Program-made: the position numbers and the translations under genes
In this document: positions 1-11,900 of the stretch, one piece after another
Position numbering within the stretch: the stretch's first letter is position 1
Layout of the letters: each line of letters opens with the position of its first letter
Notes under the pieces: generated by a model
The model's input: only the letters and a program-made list of their open reading frames with translations
Databases searched by the model: none
Told to the model about the DNA's origin: nothing
NCBI GenBank assembly: GCA_947683625.1
Contig: CANTUR010000423.1
Span: 1-64,000 of the forward strand
Direction: 5' to 3'
Length of the DNA stretch: 64,000 bases
Source of the DNA: Mallotus nudiflorus
Lineage: Eukaryota; Streptophyta; Magnoliopsida; Malpighiales; Euphorbiaceae

Positions 1-461
1 TATCGAACTACTGCTAAAACTTCAACAGAGGTCACTTTGTATTCCTTAGTGTATGGGTGCAAAGCTGTGTTACCAATATAGGTTGAGGTTCAATCACTAA
101 TGGTTCTCTTAGAGTCCTAGATCCTTGAGAACCAATAGGTGGAAAGTCGACTGGCACAATAAAAATTGTTGGATAAGAAGAGGATGAAGACTATCTATCA
201 TTCTTAGTTATATAAAAAAAGGATAGCCTTGGCTTATAATAAGAAGATCAAGCTAGGAAAGATCAAAGAGGAGACTTAGTGATGAAGCTTACAAGCTGAT
301 TATGATTAACCCATGAGGGAAATTCAAGCCAAATTAGGAAGGCTTGCATGTGGTGAAAAAGTTATTCTTTAAAGGTGTTGCTATCCTATCTGACATCGAT
401 GGGAATGAATTTTTCAAGAGCCTATTAACCTAGACAAGCTCAATAAGTACTTTATGTAAAA
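1..461 (+). pseudogene. Gypsy (Tat-type) integrase C-terminal fragment
   Basis: Reading from base 1, the frame gives YRTTAKTSTEVTLYSLVYG followed by the AVLPI block, the conserved end of the plant Gypsy integrase core. Downstream come a KTIYHS/YKKRIALAYNKK stretch (about 190-250) and a closing EPINLDKLNKY block (about 418-455), matching the tail that normally reads roughly GDLVLK, GPY, DGEE, PVN-D-KKYY. In-frame stops and frame changes occur throughout. In a live element this domain would be the end of the polyprotein that inserts cDNA into the chromosome. The catalytic DDE residues lie upstream of the window. Confidence 0.8.
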
Positions 462-1281
462 GTCTCGCTAGGGAGAAAACCTCAAAAAGAGGATGTCTAG
501 GAAAAAATTAGAGACAACAAAAAGAGAGTCCTATTGGATTGAAAACCTTAAAAGAGACGGTCCGAGTAAAAGTTAAGGACATGTAAAAGGAGAGGGAGAG
601 ATAAAATGTTTGGTTAGGAAACTTATAAGGGCAAGCCAATTAACGACATGAGATGTGTCAAAAATAAAATGTATATACAGACTGTGCCTAAATTAAATAA
701 AATAGATTACTTAAATTATATTGTTAAACATTGTGTTAATTGTCTATTACAAATTATTTAACTAAAGGGAAACTCTATCTAGCAAAAAGAGAAATGATGA
801 CTTAATTCATAAACTAATTTTGTTTTCTTCTCATTTGTTGAGCATCTTGAGCACTGGGTGCTTGTAATTCTCTTGTCCTTTTATTTCTAATAAACTCATC
901 TTTCTCTAACTGTTGCAACTGAATCCATGCTTTGTAATGATCATTGGTAGTTTAATATCTATTGTAATCTATGTTTATTTTAATGATTCTACTAGACCAG
1001 GTAGTTCCATAATCATTTACTTATGCCCATACTGACGACCGAGATGAGCGAGGTTGTAAAGGGTAGCATAATGGAGATCGACAACTAGAACACAGTAAGG
1101 GTAAGACCAAACAGTCATATGTTGCAACCTCCACTATGGGCACATCCATCGAATTAGAGTATTAAGGAATATTGATAGCCAGCTCTAAATGTTCTCTAGT
1201 ATAGGATGTAGCTTTATGGTTCACTAATGCTTGGCTCTATACCATGCTATGTCTCAAGGAGGTTTAAGTAGTCTTAGTTTC
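462..1281. other. Post-pol spacer of the Tat element, no gene seen
   Basis: About 820 bases between the integrase tail and the antisense ORF remnants. No open frame or recognised motif on either strand; composition matches the rest of the element. Confidence 0.5.
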
Positions 1282-1686
1282 TCATGGACCCATATTTGTA
1301 AGCATGATGAGTAAGTAAAAATGCCAGTAAATTAGAAAATAGAAGTAGGAGAATAAGAAACTTACCTCCAACAAGAATAGACTTTTAAAAAATCTTTTGG
1401 TCTTCGCAAAGTTGTCCAGTCTGATGATGGTTTCTACTATAATGAGAGGGAAAGGGTTGAGTCCTACTTCCACTTGGTCTATAATGTGGAGGAGTTTTGA
1501 ATCAAAATTTCCAGAAAGTGAAACAAGTAGGAATTGAGCGTAAAAACAAAGGGCCATCATCCAAGGCCAATAAACCTCTCCTTTGTCAATGTTTGTAATA
1601 ACCTTAAGAAAGGGTTCTAATGCAATCTCTGAATTAAGAAGGTAATGAGTTAAAGACTGGGGTGGAAGATTGAATAATCGAGCCAT
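1282..1686 (-). pseudogene. Antisense accessory ORF remnant, plant-mobile-domain-like
   Basis: A 134-codon open frame on the minus strand, opposite to pol. Residues about 38-95 (WPWMMALCFYAQFLLVS, then LLHIIDQVEVGLNPFPLIIVET) resemble the aminotransferase-like plant mobile domain or transposon-protein families of eudicot repeats. The last 35 residues are hydrophobic and probably run into non-coding sequence. Tat elements are known to carry extra ORFs, often antisense, between pol and the 3' LTR; position and strand fit that here. It could be a separate piece of the same gene as the block at 2452-4460. No function can be assigned; family assignment is by memory of motif shape only. Confidence 0.5.
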
Positions 1687-2099
1687 CTAGTATTGGATAG
1701 AATATGAGTTTGGAATTCCCAGCATAGGGACTACGAGTTGGCAAGAGGAATCTATATGACAACTTAGAAGGGCTTCAAACTCCTTTGGAAAGGGCCATAA
1801 GTCAACCATATTAAACCAAAAGATGTGTTTTTGAGGATCCTAGAATTGAGCTACTGTATGAAGAAAGGGGAAGTTAATTCTTTTAGCATGTAGTAATATG
1901 AAGATTGACAAGTGAAATGACTTCAATCTAACCTATAATCCATTATCTTAGCTTTTTAATATTAATTGTAGCAATTTAAGGCTTCTTTTAGTCATAATTC
2001 AAGCCTTTGGGGGTATTTAGAGAGAGAAAATGGAGGTTTAAGGAGAAGATGTCTGAAAATGGGGTTAAAGATGAGGAATTGGGAGTTTAAAAGGGAGAA

Positions 2100-2200
2100 A
2101 CTGACTTGGTGCTGAGGCAATCGCCTCATCAAAGAGGCTCCACCTTAGCATGAAGAGGCAATCACCTCTTCAACAGAAGGTCATGAAGCGATCGCCTCTC
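2100..2200. repeat. Cluster of GAGGCGATCGCCTC-type palindromes
   Basis: Three diverged copies of a 14-base palindrome (GAGGCAATCGCCTC near 2113, GAGGCAATCACCTC near 2156, GAAGCGATCGCCTC near 2185). Further copies and relics occur at 4590-4745, 6160-6175, 6541-6556 and 7200-7270, all within this Tat element. Confidence 0.6.
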
Positions 2201-2451
2201 CAATAGTAATAATCAAAATCCGTCTTATGGATTATATAGTCCTGACCTTGCAAATTGAAATTTAGCAGCTTAAAAGGGCATCTAAGCAATTATTGATGCT
2301 AAAATAGTATATGAAAATTAAAATTCATTAAAACAAAAGTTGAATTCTATAAACATCCAGCCAAAAAGAGTTAAAATGTGTAAATGTCATAATTGAATAA
2401 AGAAGCAGATGCAACAATAAAAAAAGAGAACAGTTCATGGGCCCTAATCTA

Positions 2452-4460
2452 TCAAGCGTCTAAGTCAGTGCCCTCAAGATCATCCCCTCCTCCGATGCCA
2501 TCATTGTCCCCATCCTTGTCTTCATTGTTGATTTGAAGGACTTTAATCTGGCACTCGAGGGTGGAAATTCTCATATGGCTGGCCTCATCACGATCCTATT
2601 CAAGCAGACCACAAGTTAATAAACCATACGAGCATGCATACATATAAATGTATGAGAGATTATTACCATCCACTGTTGGCTGATGTCCATCATGTAGTCC
2701 CCCTAATCCTCAATCATCTAGTACATATATAGGCCTTGTTCCAAAGGAATTTTCATTATTAAAAGAATGTTAGAACTAATAAACATGTCAAGAATGATTT
2801 AGGAGACAGGTTAAAAGCAAACTGAGATGAGTAGCGCCCCTAAAAGTACATGCAGACATGAGATCCTCGTCTAGGGTCAGAAATTGATGAGATAACTCTC
2901 AAGGAGGAACCTAATAATGAGCCAATGGATCGAGGGTGTGAGAAAAGTTACAAGTGATGAATTGAGAGCTGGATGTGGTGGGGGGTCTTATCTACTGAGT
3001 TACAATTAAAGTCTCCTTTTTATTTAGATCGAGATAATGTCTTTGAGGCTCTCTCTCCCATGTTTAAGGTCTGGCCTGGGGTGCAGGTCTGGTCACTGCA
3101 ACCTTAAGATAAAAGAAAACCATGTCGGGACATGATAATCTTAGATGAAAAAAAGAGTATTGAATGATTACCTAAGAAGTAGAGGCAACAACAAAGGGAA
3201 CTGTCAGCAAGAGGTGAATTTAAATAAACTTCATGTCTAAGCTCTTAATCTAAACAGTGTGGTCCATGGCTGGCTCTTAAGTGACAACCTGATCGAGCTT
3301 AATGCCTTTTAGCTTGTGAGTCCACAACATGCTCCTCGGAGGGGTTTTAGGCATGCGCCTCGTGCCAACTCCCCGATTCCAGTTCAAGATCTGCTCACCA
3401 AAGTACCATACTCGATAGCCTGACCCATAAAGGAGGACTTTCCTCTGAGCTAATGGTTTAGAATGAGTCATCTCCATGTTCCATCTATTCTTAGGACCCA
3501 CAAGTCATTCCGGATATGCAATTAAAGCACCAACAGGTAAGTGAGTTAAATTTTCAAAATTACTAACATGGGGTGTGATTATTGTAGGTACTGCATCTTA
3601 TGTTAGGGAGTTCAGGTGCTGCCAATAGATGTGTACTCGAGCTAGATATGCCTTAGAACATGGCTACCACCCCACCTACTAATGGTAGGGAAATCATCCC
3701 CCACTTGTAGCATATTAACAAGTAACTCCAAGTCTAAGGCCAAAACTTGTAAAAGAAAGAGGGATGGCAGGTGTTAGTGAATAGATATTAAAATAATTCA
3801 AGAAAAGGGGAGGCAGAGCTTATTAGAACGGCGGGCCAAAAGCCGTAAAATCTCTTAGCCATGTGGACCACCTTGTCCATGCTCTGGTACACATAGGCCA
3901 GGGCATAGCTACTCCAATCATATGTAAACATATGATCCAAGTCCTAGAGAGGCAACAAGAACATCAAGTCCATCAAGCTGGTGGTGTTGAGAAGATAAAT
4001 TAGAAAAGCTCACGCCATCTAATCGATCTAACGAAGAGTGACTATCGCCATAGCTCTATCCCGGGTATAGAAACTCTGGATCGAGTCAAGCTTAAGGGTA
4101 TGGGTCCCCTTCATATCTAGAATCATACCTAGAAGACACTTGATGTAAGTGGCCTTCTCTGGAGTTAGCTGGTGTAGGCTCGCATCGAGGGGAACATGAT
4201 TTTTAATGCATGTGATCTCGATAATTACAGTAAAAGAGACAAGATCTAGAGTGACTCCCCGAACGGAAGGTGGAAAGTGTGCATTGTGTCAAACCACCTC
4301 TCCATTAATACGTGGAGTGGCTAATAGTCTATCCGACTCTACTCTGAGGAAGTGAGAGTATGAAGTCCTTGAACTCGATGTCTTGAATCCAATCCTTTTG
4401 ATTCTCAATTAGGTCGTCGTAGAAAACTCGAGCCCCATGGAAGTTGATAGCGCCCTTAAA
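2452..4460 (-). pseudogene. Antisense accessory ORF of the Tat element (putative plant transposon protein-like)
   Basis: Minus-strand coding remnants in several frames. Around 4440-4030 the translation contains PPSVRGVTLDLVSFTVI, then HVPLDASLHQLTPEKATYIK and LDSIQSFYTRDRA, which resembles the Pfam-type putative plant transposon protein family seen in eudicot repeats. At 3277-3501 a 74-codon frame holds an RKVLLYGSGYRVWYFGEQ segment. Near 2590-2452 it ends in an acidic tail (NNEDKDGDNDGIGGGDD, then EGTDLDA and stop). Several stops and frameshifts interrupt it. The N-terminal methionine was not found; an isolated frame at 4815-5060 on the same strand may be part of it. Role unknown. Confidence 0.5.
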
Positions 4461-4589
4461 CGTATTTGCATTATGCTGTAAAAGGGATCAGGGCAGTTAA
4501 ATTAATGTAGTACAATTTTTTTGCTTTTATGACATGAAAAATGGTCAAGTAATTACAAACTATCTGGTTTGCCATGTTACAGAGGCATA

Positions 4590-4745
4590 GAGCCTCATGG
4601 ATGAGACGATTGCCTCATCATAGTGGCGATTACCTTAATGTATAAGGTGACGCCCTTGCGTGCTGACATAAAGGTGATCATCCCTTGTCATAAGGTGATT
4701 ATCCCATGGATGAGGCGATTGGCTTAACGAAGAGGCGATCTTCTT
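4590..4745. repeat. Second cluster of GAGGCGAT/GCCTC palindrome relics
   Basis: Repeated words such as gaggcgatt, gaggcgatc, ggtgatcatccc and ggtgattatccc spaced 20-40 bases apart, apparently decayed tandem copies of the palindromic motif at 2100-2200 and 6160-6175. Confidence 0.5.
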
Positions 4746-5184
4746 TGTGCAGTGAAGGACAATGAGTAGTTTTCAGTTTTTTCACCAAAGCCATGAAATG
4801 CATATTTAATCAATTTAGTTTTCATTCATAAATGATAAATAAATATAAATATAACCTAACCTGATGTGATTTGTAGGAAAAATAAAAAGAATTTGGATAC
4901 TAACCTTTCTTAATGCCAATGAGCAGATGTGACTCTTCAAATCTGCCAAGAGAGAAATTGTATCTCCCTTCGACAATCCAAAACTACGTATGGCATTTGC
5001 AGAAGGAGGAATGTGATCCCACTCAGGCATGGGTGGTGTTCTCTTGTTGTCCATTTTCAAAAAAGTACAAGCGCGATAAAGAATTTAAAAAAGGAAAATT
5101 TTAAAAAAATTCCTAGAAACATCTCTAGAATCTAGGTTGTGGGATGAAATTTTTCTAATTGGTTTTCTAAATTGAGCAATGTAA

Positions 5185-5795
5185 TGGGCCAGAAAAACCC
5201 AAGGATCATGTTTCATAAGAAAAGGTTGTATCCCCGAAGCTCGTGAACAATGAGAGGGCTATTTGAGTTGTATCTCTAAATCTCATAATCAAGAAATAGT
5301 TATTCGGGTAGTATCCTTGAAGTCTATATTTCAGTTGAGTGATGACCGGGCCAGGAAAGCTCGAGAGTTTGCATTCCAGTTGAGTGATGTATCGGGCCAG
5401 GAAAATCCTAAAATCACGTTTCAATTAAATGGTGATCAGATAATGAAAACCAAAAAATCATGTTTCAGTTGAGTGGCGATTGAGCCAGGAAAACTTGAAA
5501 ATCACATTCCAGTTGAGTGAGGATCGGGCAAGGAAAACCCAAAAATAATGTTTTAGAAACCAAAAATCACGTTTCAGTTGAGTGGTGATTAGGCCAAGAA
5601 AACTCGAGAATCACGTTTAGTTGAGTGGTGATCGGGCTAAGAAAACCTAAGAGTCTGCATTTCATTTAAGTAGTGTATCAGGTCAAAGAAACCTAAGGAG
5701 CATCATTTTCAGATAATTTACCAAATATTAATGAGTGGCTGATCGAGCCAGGAAAACCTGAGGATCATGGTCACGTTTCAAGATTGAAGAATTTG
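5185..5795. repeat. Minisatellite of about 45-55 bp units in the retrotransposon 3' UTR
   Basis: About ten imperfect copies of a unit built from GTTTCAGTTGAGTGGTGAT, CGGGCCAGGAAAACC and a short GAGAATCAC spacer. The array ends about 120 bases before the polypurine tract. Tandem arrays in the hypervariable 3' UTR are a known trait of Tat/Ogre elements and a recognised seed of satellite DNA. The short open frames that overlap it look like by-products of the repeat. Confidence 0.8.
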
Positions 5796-5902
5796 TCTCT
5801 CGAGTGAAACTCAGAAGTCAGGTATGTTGTTTATTGTTTTATTGTATTGTATATGTGATTTTTTAAAAAATTATCATTGCATGCATTTGGTTTTTTGAAA
5901 AA

Positions 5903-5915
5903 TCAGGGGGCAAAC
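5903..5915 (+). other. Polypurine tract of the Tat element
   Basis: The run TCAGGGGGCAAAC lies directly before the LTR start TGTAGACACCC. It is the expected primer site for plus-strand synthesis and fixes the LTR boundary at 5916. Confidence 0.7.
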
Positions 5916-7700
5916 TGTAGACACCCGATTCGATCTGCCTGTGATAAGGGGCAAACTATTGATGATCGGTTTGGTTAGCCTGCAACAGAGCTTAATGATA
6001 AGAAATATAAAATTTGAATGTAAAAGGGAAACTTGAAATCTTCTTGAAAATAAGATCAAGAGCTAAAAACCCATAAATCTAAGCCCAAAACCCTTATAAG
6101 ACAATCCCAGGTTGCCCCAACCTAGTGCAGGGTAGGCCAGAGAGGTGATGCTTTTATGAAGAGGCGATCGCCTCATCATAAAGGCACGCCTCTGCACATT
6201 GCCACTTGCCTCTGCATTAAATGCAGAGGTGACAATGGTGGACAAGGGCGGGCCCACCTTAACTGGAGCTCAGTCTCTGGTTTAGAAAAGAAAATTTTTA
6301 AAAAGAGAAAAAAAGGCTAAAAATGAAAGATGAAAAAAAGGTAGTAGGGGAATGAGCTAGGAAGAGGATAAAAAAGGACAAAGAGAGAGAAAAATAGAAA
6401 GGGAAGAACCTTGAGAAGGAGAGCTCTAAAATAAGAAAAAAAAAACATTCTGGAGAAAGGAGAAAGGGAAGTGAAGCTCAATAGTGATTTTCTTGAAGAA
6501 GGAGGGTAAACAAGCTTGTATTCAAAGGAAGTCTTCACCGTAGAGGCGCTGCCTCTGCACATTGCCACTTGCCTTTGTATTTAATGCAGAGGTGACAATG
6601 GTGATTAAGGGTAGGCCCACCTCGACTAGATCTCAATCTCTAGTTTGGAAAAGAAAATTTTTTGGAAGAGAAAAAAGGCTAAAAATGCAATGATGAAAAG
6701 AGGGTAATAGGGGAATGAGCTAGGAAGGGGATTAAAAAGGAGAAAGAGAGAGAAAAATAGAAGGGGGAGAACCTTAAGAATGAGAGCTCCGAAATAAGAA
6801 AAAAAAAACATTCTGAAGAAAGGAGAAAGAAAAGTGAAGCTCAATAGTGATTTTCTTAAAAGAGGGTAAACAAGCTTGCATTCAAAGGAAGTCTAACATC
6901 CATATTCATTTTTGAGGGCCAATTACATCAGAAAAGCTCATCTTTCAATAATTATCTTAATCCTTTTTAAAGATTTAGTCATAGATTTGTATAACCTTTT
7001 ACTTGCTTGTATGATCTTTAGCTTAATTGTTCATTAGCTTGTTTATCCACTCTCTTGTGTTCATTTCTTGTGATATGTCATATCATTAGCATGATTTCTT
7101 GAGTTTCAGGTGTAGGTGTAAGTTTAGCTCGTCTGTACTAATTAATCTTTGCTTGACATAAAGTGTGCTAGTTTGAGAGTTGTTTAAGCCTGTATGTCAG
7201 GTGATCACCTATTCAAAAAGGCATCGCTTCATTGTCATGAGGCGATCGCCCCTTCACAGAGGCAATCGCCACTTTGACAACTCTCATGTATTTTCTATTT
7301 CGATATTTCGTATAAATTGTGCATAATTTGAATCTTCATGAATCCTTTCTTACTTCTTAGACTACTTTGCATGGTCATTTTAGTTATTTTATTTTGGATT
7401 AATGTCTGAATACCTGTTATCCCTATTTGTATAAATTTGATTTTGCAAATTAACTTGTTGTTTCTCTTTGCATGATTTTATATATCTCGGAGGTTAACAT
7501 CTTATGTATTGCAGGAAAACAGGATGATCTCGATCGTTCGATTTAGTACCTAACCCCTCTCCCCTTTAACTTATATCTTTATATAGATTAATACTTCTTT
7601 ATTTTGATTTATTTTTAGTTTATTATACTTTTATTTGAATAAAACATTGTAATCCCTAATATTTTCCCCTATTATATTTGAATGTAAGCATTGTAATTTC
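5916..7700 (+). repeat. 3' LTR of the Tat element (right edge approximate)
   Basis: Starts TGTAGACACCC right after the polypurine tract; TGTAGACACC is a common opening of Tat LTRs. It contains the 363-bp tandem duplication (6188-6893), palindrome relics at 6160 and 7200-7270, and an unusual block at about 7520-7560 reading gatctcgatcgttcgattt. The matching 5' LTR is outside the window, so the end is a guess. Confidence 0.6.
6188..6893. repeat. Tandem duplication, 363-bp period, inside the LTR
   Basis: The block starting GCCTCTGCACATTGCCACTT at 6188 recurs at 6551, and both copies run on to a shared end (CAAAGGAAGTCT) near 6533 and 6893. The copies are roughly 90 percent alike by eye and purine-rich (GAGAAAGAGAG tracts). 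The minus-strand open frames here are shadows of this purine bias. Confidence 0.85.
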
Positions 7701-8954
7701 TAATCATTTCCCCTATTATATTTGAATGTATGGTTATAAATTATTATTATTTGCTTTGTTTATAGTGAATGTTGGGACCAAATACATGAAAGAAATTAAC
7801 ATGCAAACTCAGGTTTAATTATAAAATGTGACAATTGTCCGATAGAAATTATAATTCGCACGGTAATAAAGAAATAATTAAATAATTAAAGGTAATAAAA
7901 CACAAAACATAAACAGAGGTCTACCGTGAGGTTAAGTGGACATTCCAAAAACCTATATCTAATTTTCAAATTCGATATCTGATGACGGCTTTTAGAAACT
8001 TCCATAGAATCTAATTGTCATATAAGTGTATCTCAGCTTTCATATAGATGGTGATTTCATTTTCGATTAGATTTTATGATTTATTTCGTATTTCCTAACA
8101 GATCTTGAGCTCATATAATATCGTGATCACCAAACAATTGGACGCGCGCTAAATCCCATCGTTTACAATACTAATTTGCTATTTCTTATCATTTGTACTA
8201 ATATAGATTTTGAAATTACATTTTAGATAAATTCAAATATTAAAATGATAAAATTATAAATTAGAATATTAAACTGACAAATATAGAAGGCCAAAGATTT
8301 ATCTTGCCAACTATAAGTGATTTTGAATGCCATCTCAAATAGACCATCGACATGAGCATAATCGAGTTCTCAAATTTTTAAGCTCGAGAATTTGAAACTT
8401 GTAAGCGTCATAAAATGCATTTTGAAGTCATTAATGTATGTAAATACAACATTTACAATTTGTATTCTTATGAAAAATATAAATTAAATTGAACAAATAG
8501 CAGGGCAAGAGAAAACCTCTATGAATTATAAATTATAATGGGGAAATATGAATTCATATATAATTACAATTTAACATATTAACCTAAAACACAACCATTT
8601 AGCAGACAAATAACTTTTTTTTTTTTAAAAGCACTAATGTCATAACAAAAATCTGACAGGTATCAACAATAGTTTCCAGGTGTCCACCTATTTTCATGAT
8701 GAATTTTGTACAGAAGCAACCTCTTACACCAAGATAAATGAAATACAAGCCAAGCCTTTTGTTGTATATGTATGTATTTTAACCATACAAATTTAACACT
8801 GCAAAATCTGCCCCCAAGTAAGATTTGGGGTTTAATCTTGAATGCTAAAATCACACACTAGATTCTGTAGATCGATGTGAATTGGACTCACATCACTGTA
8901 CAAGAAACTTTTCAACAATTGAACTTACAAACAAACGTAGAGTTTAAGACCAAG
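7701..8954. other. Intergenic DNA between the Tat LTR and SCD1, including the SCD1 3' UTR
   Basis: No gene seen from 7700 to about 8600. The part nearest 8954 should hold the SCD1 3' UTR (read on the minus strand); there is no perfect AATAAA, only AT-rich variants. A 63-codon minus-strand frame at 8663-8854 lies in this UTR and has no recognised motif. Confidence 0.5.
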
Positions 8955-11900
8955 CTAAATGTTAATGGTTGCTTCCCACAACCTAAGAACTCCATTTCGA
9001 CCACCACTGCATATTCTTTTCCTTTCTAGGTCGGAGGCCACACATCTCACCTGGATGCCATAAGTGATGTCAGAAAATTAAAAAAAAAAAAAAGCCAGTG
9101 AAATTGTGACCGGATGCTAAAAGTGAGGCCATAAATGAACAGTGAAACAAGTGACGAAGTCTCCAAAATTATCGATTTCAGTTCCACTTGATCCCACTAC
9201 ATAGCACTTGTTTTACCAATAACTTTAGCATAAACCATAGTCCCAGAAAAACATAAACAAAAATGTTTCAAAAGATATTTCAAAACAAACAGTCAATTCT
9301 GCTATCAAGATTTCACAGAAACATTTATTAATATCGATTTTTGTCATAGAACTTAAATGCACATAACAGCATCACTTGATAACACACTAAAGATTAAAGA
9401 AAGCAACACAAAACCTACAGAAGAAGGATGACAGAACATATAAAAATCACATGAAAACTTCCACAAACAGACAACACAAACTGTGAGGGAACCTATGAGA
9501 CACTCATGATACGAAGACATAAATGGCAAAACGGAATATTCATATTCGGAGGACTCTTCTGACCAAACAAGTAATTGTCAATAAAGTTGTTCTTTTTTTC
9601 TTCAAATCCAAAGAATTTACTTTAATGTCCAGGTTATCGACTCAACATTGGATAAGAATGAGTGAAATAACCATTTTTCAAAAAATTTCAAAAAATGGGT
9701 TCAAATCAACATAGGTGAAACTAAAACAGACAAAAAAAAAGAAAGAGATCCATACCATAGCAACATTCTTCTGTGGTGTTCTATATAGTTGCCACCCAGA
9801 CATTTTTGAGCCACTGCTAGAGAGGCCGCCAAGTCTCTCTTGTGGTCGTTGGAACAGAGACATGGAGTTGTCAGCTGCTCCAATGCCCAACCAGTGTTCC
9901 CCAGCATTTATAGATAATATTGCAGCATTATGAATTGTGACATTCTTCACACATTTTATACCTCCTGATATACATAATAACGGCCATTCATGGCGCTTAT
10001 TAATGAGAGATAGAAAGAAATTTAATTGGAAAAATGAAAGAAATGATAAATCACTTTATTCATTGTATCCTGGAAGACTGGGAGCAGGGCTTTAACAAAC
10101 TGATAATCATAAAGACAATAAGGAGTACGGGGAAGAATGAGACAGATAATTTGAAACAAGATAGAACGTTGGTAACTGGCCTTTCTAAATTGGCAAGTTG
10201 AAACTTTTATGCAGTTTAAGAGCAAGACTATGGGCCTGTACCACATTGATTTGGCACCATTTCAAATTCTCAATACATGTCAAGTACATGAAATGGATTG
10301 CACAAACAAGTGGAAAAAGAGAAAAAATAACAGTAGACATAACAGCAGCAGTTCAAATAGCTGACGTCTTTTTTTTTTTTTTATAACATAAAAGTCTCTT
10401 GGTTGCAGAAGAATGAAAGAAGGAAAATTAAAATTCTCTTTTTCTTTCTCCACAAAATTTCTTTCTTACAAGAGAAAGGAGCAAACACAAAAATAACAAA
10501 GAAAGGCAATAATGCTCGCCAATCAAGTTGGATATATTTGGTGATAACCCACGTAGATACTTTGACGGAAATAAATCAGAAAAATGAAAAATCAAATTTT
10601 AGCGAAATCTAATTTCCAGTGAAGTTTAAAAAAGTAAACCATAAATATTACTGTTCTTACCTTCCTCATTTTCCCAAAATCGGAGTAGCCCATCAGTCGA
10701 ACCTGAAAAATAATTCATGTTTTCAGTGCAATCAGAAACTATTCTCATTTCTGTTTTTCACAGTTTTTTTGTGGTCCACTTGGAACACAAGGGGCCAGCC
10801 TACATAAAAAGGGCAGCCCTAACCCTCTCCAATCCCTTTCCTTCATCCATGAGGGAGTTACTATATTGAGAATTTAATCCCAAGACTCTAACACTCCCAC
10901 TTGGGTTTTAGGCATTCAACCACTAAGCCAGCCTGGCACTAAGATGAAGTTCTTGTATGTGAGAAAGTCTTATTCAAGCTTAAGAATACTAGGAACGGAA
11001 CAAATCAATCAAAATGAAATAGCATAGCCAAACAAATCAATCAAAACGAAATGGCATAGACAACCTGTTATTATTCCCCTGTCTGACATAGAATACTCAA
11101 CACAAAGAATTGGACCAGCATGACAGGCTAGAACAGCGTCACATGTTCCTCGAGAAACAGACCATACTCTTGCTGTCCAGTCATCACTACCAGTAACCAG
11201 TGTGTCTCCTACCATTCTAATTGACCTGAATAATGGAAATATGTTTTAGATGGCCAGTTGATTGTAGTGACTGTAAGTGTTGGAGAAATAAAAAAACTAT
11301 TATGCTTCTTCAGCTTACCGTATCCATTTTGTATGCCCCAACAGCTTGTGCATTTGTCTACCAGCACGGATATCCCAGATGTTTGCTACCCTGGTATTGC
11401 AAATAATCGCCACATCGGGTTTTAGCTAACTATTAAAAGAACATAAAATTAGAAGTGTAGCAGTAAAAAGAAGTTTCAAATTACATACGCATCTCTACCA
11501 GCAGCAGCCAGGACTCCTGTGGAATCATCATACTCCATGCATAAGACTGCACTTGAGCAACGGCCAACTGTTGCTACACAGGTATCAGTTCGAACATCCC
11601 ACATCTTCACAGTTCCATCATGGGCAGAGGTAAGGACACGTTCACCTGACAACATACGGACACAGCTGACCTACAAGAGTAAAAATACAAAAGTTAGCCC
11701 TAGTTTCAAATAAGTTTTCTAGTCCTACTAAAAACCTATATGCAAAATGATGCAAACAAATGTGTTAACTTGTTTGATATATTCATATTTGTGCATGCAT
11801 ATATGGATGCAATAAATAGGGAAGTTCCCAGGAGGCATTAACAAAAACAACATTTAACATGAGAAAAGCAAAAAGCAGGACATGCAAAACAGCAAATAAA

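Larger units (their letters stand above)
1..7700 (+). mobile_element. 3' half of a Tat/Ogre-lineage Ty3/Gypsy retrotransposon (decayed)
   Basis: Sequence enters inside pol at the integrase C-terminal region, then has about 5.4 kb of post-pol DNA, then a purine-rich tract and an LTR starting TGTAGACACCC at 5916. A very long interval between integrase and 3' LTR, holding antisense ORFs and tandem repeats, is typical of the Tat lineage (Ogre, Retand and relatives). All frames contain several stops, so it is old. The 5' part lies outside the window. The right end was not located: the LTR stops somewhere between about 7550 and 7780, and no target duplication can be tested because the left end is missing. 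Confidence 0.75.

Noticed and set aside
2100..2200. CRISPR-like or bacterial repeat reading of the palindromic clusters
   Set aside because: Spacing is irregular, copies are decayed, and the context is a plant retrotransposon.
6317..6844. Two minus-strand open frames of 83 and 72 codons with similar Phe/Leu/Ser-rich peptides
   Set aside because: They are the reverse strand of the purine-rich 363-bp duplication in the Tat LTR; their similarity reflects the repeat, not a gene family.
10785..10940. A functional tRNA gene in the SCD1 intron
   Set aside because: A- and B-box-like words are present, but no acceptor stem or anticodon arm closes; a SINE fits better.
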